This document shows positions 49,336 to 61,400 of a stretch of 64,000 nt of DNA, piece by piece. A program made the translations under genes and the position numbers. The stretch is from positions 434,001 to 498,000 of the forward strand of contig RQOL01000906.1 in assembly GCA_013076295.1 (NCBI GenBank), in the 5' to 3' direction. The DNA is from Sanderia malayensis. Taxonomy: Eukaryota > Cnidaria > Scyphozoa > Semaeostomeae > Pelagiidae. Numbering within the stretch: the first letter of the stretch is position 1; the number at the start of each line of letters is the position of its first letter. A model generated the notes under the pieces. That model worked only from the letters and a program-made list of their open reading frames with translations. It made no database searches and was not told the origin of the DNA.

Positions 49336-51163
49336 ATGAAGCTTACTGTTACAGTGATATTGCTTTGCTTTGTCATTGCTTTCGTCAATGGTGAGTAGCA
49401 TGTTCTCTTTCGTTCAATATTAGATTTGATTTACTGCAATTATGTTTTTCGCTTCAGTTTCTATCCCTAAATAGCATTGAACACTTTCATTGTTTCAGCA
49501 GACATACACGACTCGATGCTATTTAACATAGATTATATAGAAGTACTATACTAGTGTCTCTTCTCTTCTGTTACAGCTTGCTCTGACCGACATGACAACT
49601 GCAGCTATTACAAAAGCAAAGGATACTGCCAACATTCATATGTTTCCTGGATGAAGTTGAATTGTGCCAAAACATGTGCCTTTTGTTCAACAGGGGGAGG
49701 AGGTGAGAATTATTTTCAATCTATCTTTACACGCTTTCAAGCATCGTGTTCAATCGTGTATCGTGTATTTTGTGTGGTGCATTGATCATTGTATTGGGAT
49801 GTCCCCATGCCATTGCTGCGATGTTATTTTAGACCGCTGTGAAATTGTTTTGTTCAATTAGGATTGATTTTCTTGCATTCATTCTTGTAGGCTCGGGTGT
49901 CTGTGGAAGATCAAGTGTCCAACAGTCGCGTATAATTGCTGGAGTTGATGCCAAACCTGGTGCCTGGCCGTGGATGGCATCTCTGTGGATGTATGGACGT
50001 AGCCACATTTGTGGTGGCTCGCTCATCAGCCCGTACTGGGTACTGACTGCAAGCCATTGCGTTGTCGGTCTAAACGCAAGCCCAACAACTATGGAGATAA
50101 AAGTGGGAGAGCATGATCACCGAACCAATGATGGCAACGAGCAGGTTAGTATGCTGTGATATCTGTTCCAGGCATGACATTGTAACATTACATAGTAAGT
50201 TTTTGTTCAGCCATGAAATTGTAATTTGTTGCTTTCTTTTGAAGGTCCTGAAAATTGACAAGATCATTCCCCATGAGAGATACAATAGACGTTCCTTAAC
50301 CAATGACATTGCTTTGATCAAACTCAAGACCCCAGCCAGATTGAACAGCCGCGTCACGACCATCTGTTTGCCAGCAAAAGACAGCAGACCAACCATCAGT
50401 TCACGTCAATGCTACTTGTCTGGTAAGTGGGGCCATCTCTTTTTGTACAGTGACCTTCTTTTACTTTACTCTACTTTACTTTACTTTCCTTTTTTTCTCG
50501 AGCTTTTCACAGTAGGTAGACCAGCTCAAGCTGAAAGCTAGTAAAGATGTTGAATCAGAAATTGACAAAGCTGGGCGAATCTTGTCACTTTTGCCACTTC
50601 CAGATTTCCCGTTCCTCCATGTTGAGCTAGCTCACCAACACTTCTTTGTCTTGGGGGTTTGTTGAACTAAAAGGGAATTAATATATGAAGGGGTTTGTTA
50701 CATGCGGAGGGGGTCGTTCCATATGGTGATTCCATTATAAGCATGTTGAGTTAACCATAGTCATAAGAGAAAACCTCTTTTTTGACTATGGTTAACGGTT
50801 AAGAGTTTTCTCTTATGACTATCAATTGAAATGTCACATATTTGGCCTTTTTATGCAGGTTGGGGCTCGATGCAACACCCTGGAAGCGCTGCCAGTGTAC
50901 TTCAACAGGCAATGCTGCCCATTGTATCAGCAAGCAATTGCTTCAACAGACAAGACATGGTGTGCAGTGGTTATGGTAGAAATAGCTTGATCAACGCATG
51001 CCGCGGGGACAGTGGCGGCCCTTTTGTATGCAGAAAGAGCGATGGCACCTGGGAACAACATGGAGTGGCAAGTTTTGTTGTCGAATACTGCAAATACTAC
51101 ACTGGATTTACTCCCGTCGGCGATTACATTGATTGGATCAATGGGAAAATGAGCAGTTCGTAA
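49336..51163 (+). CDS. Secreted ShKT-trypsin-like serine protease
   Basis: Exons 49336-49390, 49577-49702, 49891-50144, 50245-50422 and 50859-51163 join in frame to 305 aa. Order: signal peptide (LTVTVILLCFVIAFVNA); a six-cysteine ShKT domain (from ACSDRHDNC to KTCAFC, about residues 19-56); a short Gly linker; then a chymotrypsin-fold zymogen with activation site QSR|IIAG. Catalytic His is in TASHC, Asp in NDIALIKL and Ser in RGDSGGP. Cys pairs 1-122, 42-58, 136-201, 168-182 and 191-220 are all present, so the propeptide should stay disulfide-linked. The pocket residue equivalent to 189 is Asn (NACRGDSGG), not trypsin's Asp. ShKT plus trypsin is common in cnidarian digestive or secreted proteases; the substrate is unknown. 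The ShKT exon is flanked by phase-1 introns. Confidence 0.93.
50750..50822. repeat. Compound palindrome in ShKT-protease intron 4
   Basis: GTTAACCATAGTC (50750-50762) pairs with 50784-50796. The overlapping ATAGTCATAAGAGAAAAC (50757-50774) pairs perfectly with 50805-50822. The two hairpins share the same left-arm bases, so they are mutually exclusive. Confidence 0.85.
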
Positions 51164-52064
51164 ACTTTAGATATATTTTTCAATCCTATTTCAGTATAAT
51201 TCGTGTATTTCCACTTGAAAATACGCGCTGGATGCAATTGTTGAAGCTTTGGGAATAATTGTTCGTATTGAATATTTGTTCTTGATATATACTGTTTGTT
51301 TTATTTTGCGTCAGCCGCATCTGTGTTCCTGCTGATAATATAGCATAACAAGATGAACATATATCGGCGCCTATTGCTGCTTTTGTGCCACATTTGTCTG
51401 TAAGGTATATGCATGGCCTGGTAAGAGCAAGATCGTCGATTAGCAATGAGTTTTCCAAGCTATTTTTTCATTCTCATGATGCTCCAACTCATTGTTTTAA
51501 GCGATGTTTCAATGATAACATTGCTGCAAAATGGGTGCAAGTAAATCTCGCGTATAAGAATCTTCACTGCACGCTTTGCATCTAGCCTATTGTTCAAGCA
51601 CAAGCAGGTATTGTTTCTTTTGTTTCTTTTGACAGAAATATCAGCTTGAAGGGTTTTCAATTCATTGGTTGTTATATGTTGGCTTTCACTGTATCTTTGA
51701 TCTTTCTATCCTTTATTTGGGTGCTTTGAGCATTATGTACTAATGGAAAGTGTCACACGGGTGTATGCTACATTCGCGTTTGTGATGATCGGATTGGGAG
51801 AAAAATTAGCACTGATATTTGGGTTTATTGTTGCAAGCCAGCGAACATTGCATCTGTGTTTCCACATGGGACCAAAGTGTACATATACGCACTTGGGACC
51901 AAAATTAGCATTATCATACTTCAAACAGAACTGTCAGCAGGTAAACAACCAGGTTTGCAGAAAACTCAATCACTCATACTGTTATGGGTTATTTTAATTG
52001 ATAAAATCTTACTTATCAATAAACCTAAGAGAATTAATCAATTGTCAATTGTCCATGTTTCTTA
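51164..52064. other. Spacer between the tail-to-tail proteases
   Basis: About 900 bp holding both 3'UTRs. The longest open frames are short, in both strands, and match nothing I recognise. Confidence 0.45.
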
Positions 52065-54094
52065 CTACGAAGAGTTGACATGTTGGTTGATCCAATCGAT
52101 GTAGTCACCAACTGGAGTGAAGGCTGTATAATATTTGCAGTATTCAACGACGAAACTAGCGACGCCATGTTGTTCCCAGCTACCATCGCTCCTCTGACAC
52201 ACGTACGGTCCACCACTGTCTCCGCGGCATGCATTTGGCGTTGTTTTACCACCGTAGCCCGCACAGACCATGTCCCGTCTGTTAAAGCACTTGCTGTGAA
52301 GCACAACTGGCAGTTTGGCCTGCTGAAGGATGTTGTATGCTGGACCAGGATGCTGGATGGAGCCCCAACCTGTTCGGAAGACAACAACAAAATGTAATGA
52401 AATACCGTACTTTTTCTATTTAACGCCCACCTTCTTTTAACCGCCCCCTCCAATAGGCGCCCATCCTAAAATCAAAAATTGTGAAATAAGCGCCCCCTCT
52501 ATTCACCGCCCTTACATTTTCACTGTTTGGTTCAAATAATAACGTAGAAACGCTCTAAGGCTGGCAAAGCACTTTCGTGGAAAATGCAATGCAATCAAGA
52601 TCAGCAGTTGAAGACAATCCAGATAACTTCATTGATGAAGAAGATGAGGATATCGATATTGAATAACATTCGGAACTATATTAGACTATTTTTTGTTTTT
52701 GACGTTGTTTGATTTTAAAATTTCAGGACTGTGAAATAAGGGCCCCCTCTTTTAAGCGCCCGCCTAAGTTTCCAAAATATTTGATAAGCGCCCGAGCGCT
52801 TATTACAGGAAATACGGTAAGTGTTATTTGGTTATTGTGCATGTTATTACATAAAAGAATAGCACAGCAAAATGCATGCACGATACAGCGCATGTTCAGT
52901 ATAATATTTACAAAAATTTTGTCTTGAAACTTGCGCAATGTAGTCTAATTTTATAGAATTATTTTGTTGTACAATTGTATAAACAAGGAGCTTGGTAGAA
53001 ATGTGATGGAAAATGTCTATATAAGGTGGAAACTTACCTGATAAATAACATTTTTGAGATCCAATTGCTGGTCGCGAGAGTCTTGATGGTAGGCAAATTG
53101 GAACCACTCTCTGGTTTAACATTGCAGGGGACTTCAATTTGATCAAAGCAATGTCGTTCCTCAAAGAGCGTCTGTTGTATTGAGGATGAGAAATGATCTT
53201 CTCAATTCTTAAAAACTAGAAGGTAAAAAGATAATGCTATTTGATTTGATGTAGTCTAACAACTTCAACATCGGCTGAAATTGTTAGACGATGGAAAAAC
53301 AAGAAAGAAAAACATAATTGGAAGAATAAAATATTGTAGCAGAAAACAAAAGAAGGAGAACGTGTAAAGGAGAAAGTATGAAGAGCAAACAAAAGCAGAA
53401 ACGAAATGAAAATATAAATGGAAGAAGATAAGGAAAGACAAAGAAGAGCAAAATGTTGACGTGAGAGAAGATGTAGCTGCTTACTTGTTCAGTTCCCTCA
53501 CTCTTTTTGTGATCATGTTCACCAAGTTTGATCGAGAGAGTTTGTGTGGTCGCTCCAGTACCAATGACACAATGACTAGCTGTTAGGATCCATCTTGGAT
53601 TGATGATAGAACCACCGCAAATATGCGAGGTACCGTGCATCCAAAGTGATGCCATCCAAGGCCATGCACCTGGTTTGGCATTGGTGCCTGAGATAATTCT
53701 CGAATTTGCCGCGTATGACCAACCACATGTTTTAGGTGGTATTGGACCTTAAAAGATGAAATTTCATGCAAATATATAACAGCCTTCTGAATTGGGTGAA
53801 GTGTCAAACAGGGCTTTATTGTCTCTAAAAGAATAGAAGTTATGTTTGTTTGCCAGAATGAATTGCACTAACTTGGTGGTGGCTTGCTTCCTCCAGAAGA
53901 GCATGCTGCAAAAATAACGAAAAACATCTTTAAAATTAACAGCTCATACTGAAGTTGTAAACATATGCGTTTTTTATACATAGCTACATTAGTGAAGTAA
54001 AGAAGATGAAGCAAGGAAACTGCTTTCACGCCATACCAGTGCTTAGGCCGGAGTAAGCAACCAAGCAGAAGAGTGCCAAAGAAAAATGCATCAT
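52065..54094 (-). CDS. Secreted trypsin-like serine protease without ShKT domain
   Basis: Five minus-strand exons, 54094-54037, 53905-53873, 53747-53485, 53215-53038 and 52369-52065, join in frame to 278 aa. Order: signal peptide ([18 protein letters not shown]); a tiny 33-nt exon giving [12 protein letters not shown]; activation region [15 protein letters not shown]; protease domain with catalytic [13 protein letters not shown] and RGDSGGP. The C-terminus ([26 protein letters not shown]) is nearly identical to that of the protease at 49336-51163. Intron positions and phases match, so the two are inverted duplicates. The residue equivalent to 189 is again Asn. Either of two adjacent ATGs (54094, 54091) may start the protein. 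Intron 4 contains a TACCGTA transposon. Likely extracellular or digestive; substrate unknown. Confidence 0.92.
52403..52819. mobile_element. TACCGTA TIR element in protease-2 intron 4
   Basis: Left end TACCGTACTTTTTCTATTTA with 'aacgcccacc'; right end 'gagcgcttattacagg..aatacggta'. The ends are complementary apart from a few mismatches, and TA at both outer edges suggests TA target sites. C-rich 'gcgcccccctctttt'-type motifs repeat inside. It has no ORF. Confidence 0.75.
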
Positions 54095-55491
54095 TATATT
54101 ATTTGATCAAAGTTTGAATCGAAAATATCGACGTCCCTGCGCTCGTTGTGGTCTGAGCTGAGCTGAAAACGATTTCTGTTGCTTTTTATTTGATTGAATT
54201 TGAACCAGCCAGACGTGAACAGTTTACCGAATCGCCGCCAAAGCTCAAATAGAAGGTAAATTTTGCAAGAACGTTACAAAACAATTGAGTTTTTAATGTT
54301 GTTAAATTTTCTCAGCTACGCACAATGTTGTCCAAGGGGTGAATTATTTTGAAACAGAATGTGGACGCTGGTTAAACGTATTTTGATTAAAGCTTCAAGG
54401 AACTTTATGCAGCTGTCTAATGCTCTTGATGAGCTTGTGAATGTTTTCGTCTTTTCAACAAAATTACAGATTCCATTGACAAAATTTGAAATTGGAGGTG
54501 ATGAAAGGAAGAGAAATGATCGGTCAAACATGGAAGATTCGTGTACAACTCTGACGTCATCAATAAGACCAACTCTGGGCCTCACCACAAGTCAAACGAT
54601 TGTTGGAATGAAGATATTGATAATGACAGCTCTTACATGAGACCTTCAAAAATAATAATTTGAGACTCTCATTCCATTTTTCACTCTTGATGATGTCTAC
54701 AGTTCGATCCCAGGCAAAGAAAATGACTCTTTGGCTCTTATTGTAATGACAAATGTATACACAAAAAGTAAATAAGTCTATGGGAAAAGGGTTCCTGGGA
54801 GTCAGTCCCTATGAATAAACCGCTGTGAATAGGTCCCTGGGAATAAGTTTCTCGAGAGATGGGAGAATAGAAATATTCTTCGATCTCCATGGGAAAAAGT
54901 CAATTCCTGCTCAATAATAGGTGTTCAAGAAAAATAGAGTTATTATTTCAGGCTTTACCATCAGTGCCGCATTTACCAATGGGCCAACTGGGCCCGGGCC
55001 CAGGGGCCCCCTAAGATTCTTAGATTTAGGGGGCCCCGAGCAAAATTTCGAAAAACCTATGAACTGTTGTTGATTTTATTCTTGTGTTTGAATTGAGAAG
55101 TAATGTTCTCAAACAACACAGTGGCTTCATTTTTCGACAATATGTGATCCTCTAAATCATACGTGAACCTTGAAGCTGGATGTCATAAACTGATTTTGAC
55201 GCCATCAGCCAGTAATCATGATTTTCTTTGAATTTTATTTCGTTGGCAAGTTGTTAGTATGGCAATAAAATAATGCAGGGTACTGACTATACACGTGACA
55301 CGTGACACGTTCTTTTTTTACATATTTCAAGGGGCCCAAATCAATTTTGGGCCCAGGGCCCCAACTGACTTAAATGCGGCCCTGTTTACCATTTGAGCTC
55401 AATGGCGCCGACGGAGAAGATACCATACTAGCATCATTACGAGGGTCATCAATTCGTCACTACCAGCCTCGGTGCTTACTTAGTAACCAAG
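54095..55491. other. Divergent spacer, protease 2 (-) / PPP1R36 (+)
   Basis: About 1.4 kb with the two promoters at its edges and a hAT-like MITE at 54962-55384. No ORF spliceable into a known product was seen. Confidence 0.5.
54962..55384. mobile_element. hAT-like non-autonomous element with 8-bp TSD
   Basis: The element starts CAGTGCCGCATTTA and ends TAAATGCGGCCCTG, imperfect terminal inverted repeats. Subterminal GGGCCCxGGGCCCC runs occur on both sides. It is flanked by a perfect 8-bp direct duplication TTTACCAT (54954-54961 and 55385-55392). CAG.G ends and 8-bp duplications are hallmarks of hAT elements. At 423 bp with no transposase, it must be mobilised in trans. Confidence 0.88.
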
Positions 55492-58400
55492 ATGGCGGCA
55501 TTTAATACTGAAGTTCAAGACGAAGAGGTTAGAATTTGACAATTTATAAATAAGTTATTGAATGAACTTTAGCCATACTAGTGATATACTAAGCTGCTAT
55601 ATTTAACGGTTTAACGATGTAGTTTTTCAGTTGAAATTTAAAATACGGTTTGAATCTGAGTATTTTGTACACATGCTATTATTCCTATAGGTACATTTTA
55701 TAATATTGTTTAGGCCTACCGTCCACTCAGCCTAACCAGACCTGCTGCACCAGTCTGCAAAGTATGTCATGTGCACACACAAGATATTTTAGAGACTTAT
55801 CCAATCCACACCAAAATATACGGTTGCACACATATTGTAATTATCTGAAAGACGCCCTGTTTTAAATAAGCGCCCCTTCAATGAGCAAGCAGCCCTCTTT
55901 GCTGCATGTTGTGCACATTACTTATTATTCCTTGAACATAGATTTGAGTAGTGTAGTGTAACTCGTTGTTAGTAAGCATAACTGTACATATGCCAATTTT
56001 TTATCGTAGTACCCCGATGTTCTTCCAGACCCGGGTTCACTGTCGAAACGATGGATTTGGAAGGAGGAACTTGCGACTCTGGAACAAGTGCAGTGAGTAC
56101 ATAATACGAGAATGACATTGTTTTGTTTTTGTTGAGTTTGTTGCACATGCGTTCTTGATCTCAAAACATATCGACTTCAAATTGCGCATGTGTAAATAAC
56201 CCTGATCTGAGGGTGGTCAAAGATAAGACTCTACCCCCATTACATTTTGTAATGTTTATGTATAATATACCCGTGTTTAGCACTGGTGTAAATATGGGTG
56301 ATAAAAATGCCATGAATCTCACGAAATCAAAGAAAACTAAAGGTGCAAACAATGTCAGATTTCCAGACATGCAAAAGATGAGCCAAAAGTAAGCGTTACT
56401 TCAATTTCACTTATTTTTGTTTTGTTCCTTTTCATTGCTTGCTTGCAATAGCGTGCGATCTATCTCAACACAACCCAACAGCACCTCAAGTTTAATTTGG
56501 GTTTTTTCAGGGCAATCAAGAAGAATCAAGCCTCTTTTGGAAGCAGAGCAAAGAATTCCACATCGCCGTGTCCCAGCACAAAATTCAATCGTGTTGATAA
56601 AAAAGTTATTTCGCTACAAGATTTGAAAAGTAAAGTTGCTTCTATATTTAAGCACCCAACTACTCTTTACTTTGCTTCTCTATTTTATCATTGTGACATT
56701 TGTGGTTGTGCTTTATGTTCTCCAACTGTGTTCTTTAACCGTTCTTGATTGTTCTATCTTAGACGTTGCTTACGACTTGTTATCGGATGACGTCATTGAA
56801 GTTCCGATGCCCTTTCAGCAATGCCTTGGGTAATATATGACTGTTACTGCAGCATCTTATATCTAAAGCCGCGTACATAAATATATAAATGTTTATAGCG
56901 GCGATGACCTGAGTGAAAGATTCTTTTGTATTTCAGAAGTGAAGAATTCGACAACTTTTTGATGATTTTACTTTTCTACTTTGAGGCGTTCTTCGAACGC
57001 CGAACTCTCGAAAACAAGCCAAGACCGATGGCAACGTGAGGAATAAAGACAATCACCTCTAAATAATGTATCTTTAAAAATATCTTTAAACATCGTAAGA
57101 AATCTCCTTTGTTACTAACTCTATTACTGCCACTCCTCTTTGATTAGGGAACCTAGTCTCGCTGAAAAGGAAGCAATCTCATCCGTTATTTCCAAACAAA
57201 AAGCTGCTCAAAGACTTTTAGCTAGCAAATACTGTACGCTTCTCTTGGGCCTAGGCAACGCAGAACAGCATCACATGGCCTGTGGAAAGTATGCATCAAC
57301 TGATATATTTCATTTAAAATTGCATTCACAGTTGCATTCAAATAGCAGTTTTCATTCATAATTGGTTTGACTGATGGTGCAAAATGGTTAAGTAAGTTAA
57401 AATAATCCTCTTTAGTCAACTTTAATTTGCTTATTTATTTAGGCAGAGGAAATCATATACGAGAAAAGATCGATCGCTATACGAAGTAAGTGTGAACGAA
57501 ATCCCCATTTACCCCCCATTTTCAATTCCTGTGAATGAACTGATACATAATCAAAGACCGGCAAAGACATATATTATTGCGTTGAATGGGGCTTTCCCTT
57601 GTAATTATCGCCTTACACGCTTTTTTTTTATAAGAAACCGGTTTATAAGAAACCTAGATCTAGACGCTCTAAAATTTAAGAAACTTTTAGAACTACAAGG
57701 AAATATCTAAGAAACATTAGAAATTTCGGAAACACGTTTTCCCTTTACGGATTTAGCAAATGTCAACTACAGTAAGTATGTTTTATGTGCTAAGCATAAC
57801 ATTGTCGGCTCCACATGACGATTTTTCGCATTGACGATTTTTCTTTGATATAATACCGATATTTTGCCACATCCACGTTTTTTCTTCGTTTTCACTGGAA
57901 CTTCGTGCTCATTAGATTAAGAAACTTTTAAGAAACTTTTAGAACTAAAATGTGGCTAAAAATTAAGAAACTTTTACTACTAGGCCTTGAGCCAGGTTTC
58001 TTATAAAAAAAAACGTGTAATCTCCGACGAGTTAGGGTCAGGGTGAGTTGACAAACGCTCCGGGCGATTATTTGAAATATTGGGGTCCTGCATAACGCAT
58101 GCTCACAGGAAGATTCTCTTTTGTAGACGCTGTATTCTTTCTGCAGCTATGCTGTTTGGGTTTGCTTCCGACGAAGAGACATTGAATTAATTTCACAAGA
58201 GCTTGGAAGGTATATATGTATAATAGCTGCAATAGATCAAATATATTAGCATTCTCAACATGATAAAATATTCTTTTGCTTCTTTTGGATGCAATTTAGC
58301 CCAGACAGGCCCCAGGAAGTTTATTTTTGACATAGTATCGGAATATTGTAGCCAAAATTGCGCAGTGTAGCCCGGCCTTATATTTATTTCAAAGCATGTT

Positions 58401-61400
58401 TAGCAATATTCCACAGTTAGCTGAAATTATAAGATTATCTGCCTTGCGGTATGCTTTTTCAAAAGTATATTCACTGTATACTATAGCTGTATTCACTCGG
58501 TGTTTTCTTTTCAACCATTTTTAGGCAGTTTCGCTCAGATACTTTTAATCCAGCCAGTCGACCAACGGACAGCAATGGTATGCACGTATCTCTGATAAAA
58601 ATTTCTATTAAAGCCAAACCAACATATAATTAGTTTTCAGTCTTGTTAATCAACGTTCTGTGCATCTGCAACTTGAATTAAATATTTGCGAGCCTCGATG
58701 AGTCGCATAGCCCGATGAAATCGAAATCTGCTTCTGCTAATGAGGCTTTAGTTACCGAGAGGGTCAATTCCAAAGCATACGTCAAAGCAACTCCATTGTG
58801 CATTTGGCTAATTTAGAGTTGTATTTATGTAGTATGACTGAATGGTACTTATATTGTGTATGTATATTGTAGCAAATGTATTTATGTTTTTTCATTTGTT
58901 TCAGATTTCAAGCTTGCTTCCGATCTAACCAAACAAGATGACCCTGACTTCAATCTTGCACCTTATTCAATCAGACATCGACAGTAAGTATCAAATCATT
59001 TACAAATTTAACATAGTCTTTTTCATGAAACTCGGAGTTATAGGAACCAGCCTTTTATTTTTCTGTAGTTCCACCTATTAGTGCTCCCTACATTGTACAC
59101 TAAGCACTGTAACGTATGTATATGTAAATATAAACTGCACATTAGTAAAAAATGAATTATGTATATCCTTCTGCTTTGACGACTGAAGCCACAGTCTCAA
59201 TACCCAATAGGAGCCAATGTTTTGCCCGGTTGTTCATTAATAATTGTTGTGTTCTACTTCATGCATGTTAATGACAAAATTTCTTAACTTATTTCACCTG
59301 TTTTACACAACAGAAAGAGACCAGCAATAAAATCAATTGTAAAGTAAGTCCACCATGTCTTATCTGCTCATTAACTTTAGATCAACATTAGTAGAGCCCA
59401 TGATTAATATGTGGGAATGTACGTAACACATCTAAACGAGGGATAAAACCTTTGCTTTTTAGCGAGATACCGTAAATCCTCGAATAAGCCCCCGGGGGCT
59501 TATTTGCAAAAATGAGTTTTTGGGTGGGGGCTTATTCGAGGGGAGAGCTTATTCGAGGGGGGGGGCTTAATTCAAAGTTTTGCTTTTTCCTCAAAGGTTT
59601 ACAGAAAAAAGACGACATAGTTTTCTCAATCAGCTTAACTTTTTTTCAAAAAGTGCGGTGTGAAGATCTAACAATAATTTGTTAATCATCACGAAAATCG
59701 CGTTTCTTTTTGCTTTTTGTCTGAGTCAAAGGAAGTGATACTGTATAGCTATTGTCCTGTGGGGGCTTTTTCGAATTAAGATATTATTCTGCACTTATGC
59801 TTCCCTCGAATAAGACCCCATGGGGGCTTATTCGAGGGGGGGGCTTAATTGCAAAAATGATTTTTTTGGTGGGGGCTTAATCGAGGGGGGCGCTTATTCG
59901 AACGTGGGGGCTTATTCGAGGATTTACGGTATACTTGTTTGTGTATGCTGCAGTAGTAGCATCTTGGACTTGAATTGTTTAATCCAATTACCAATCACCG
60001 TTCTACTTCTTTGTTTAGCATTCCCCAGTCTAGCATTATCAAACAAAGATGAACTTCTGAGCAGCACTCTTTTAATCGTCGTGAACATCTGTTCGAATAA
60101 TTATAGATGTATTAGAATGATATCCTTGTCTTTTTCTTGCTTCTTCTGCAGCCAGCGTTCTCCAGTCTTAGTTTCACTGTTGCCTACATCAAAGGAAGCC
60201 ACTCCGTGGCTGCTAGATAGAAGGAAAGGTCTTGTAGAAGCTCTTGGGTAAGAGTTTACGTCACTGTGGTTTAAAGCTGAGACTTCTCAAAGTAGTGCCT
60301 TTTAGCCATGCAACCATCTTTATTATGCATTCGAGCATTCGATTTTTGTCTATTTATTTTCTTTTCCGTTGCAGTGAAGTTCAGAAGGAAGAAAATGATC
60401 ATATGACAGATTTACCTTTAAGGCTTGTAGTATTTTTTCTCCACATTGATTATTCTTTATAAAACAATAGTTTTTCTCGCTTTTTTATTTTTTCACAATA
60501 AAGAAAGAAAGTCAATTAAATTACCCGATAATTAATTCTTAAAACCGTTGTTGTTGCTATATAACTTTTGCAACCTTTGAGTTATGAGATCATTCTTTTT
60601 TAACAGAATTGGCATCATTGGTGAATCAATATCTGGGTTCAATCCCGTGACACTGGCTCCATTTGGAGATGAACACGAAGAAGAAGAAGAGGAGGAAGGA
60701 GAACAAGAGAATCGAACGTAATTCTTCATCATTCACCTTCGTTGACTAATTCTCCCAACTTCCTTTTCCTTCTCTTTTATCTTCTCTTCCCTCTCTTACT
60801 CATACTTTCCCTTCTTCTCATTTTTCGTCATTTCTTTTTCTCTTCTTTTTTCCTTTCTTCTCCTTTCCTCTTTCTTTCTCCTCCTTCTCTGCCTACTGCT
60901 ACTCCTTCTCCTCTTTCTTCTCCTGCGTTTTCCTTCTTTTTCCCATTACTCATCGTCCTGTTCTTTCCATGCATCTTCCCTTCATCTTTCTCCGTCTCCT
61001 TCAACTGAAAGCGTATAGCATGGCCGTTTAGTGGAATCTTCAGTGCATCAATCCCAGAAGAATCCCAGAAAATATTTCTATAATTATCAGCAGGGGGTCA
61101 AACCGTTGGGGGCTCCTGGTCCCTTCAATTACTTTGGAGTAATTCTGGGGACCAGGCATGTTATTTGTCATAGTTTCTTTTCGAGATCGAGATTTCAAAA
61201 TGCATTCCAAACGAAAGACGTTTTAAGCCATTGACAGGTGTTGGCTCATTCGTTTTGATGTCTTGATTAAAAGATAATTGTTCGTGGAACTCTGCCAATC
61301 AGATAATTGAAGCAGTAATTATGATGAATCTCCTGTCAGCTGTTTCATCAAATTCTCAAAATAAGCTGCACAAATCGACGTGCTTACATTTTTCAAACAA

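Noticed and set aside
52709..52938. Overlapping ~70-codon frames on both strands
   Set aside because: They lie in the TACCGTA element and its flank, inside protease-2 intron 4.
59820..60060. Upstream part of a 143-codon frame (Gly-rich start)
   Set aside because: The Gly-rich part comes from the transposon's GGGGG motifs. Only 60152-60247 is the real PPP1R36 exon.
60742..61008. Phe/Leu/Ser-rich 88-codon frame resembling a membrane protein
   Set aside because: It is an artefact of translating the polypyrimidine tract.
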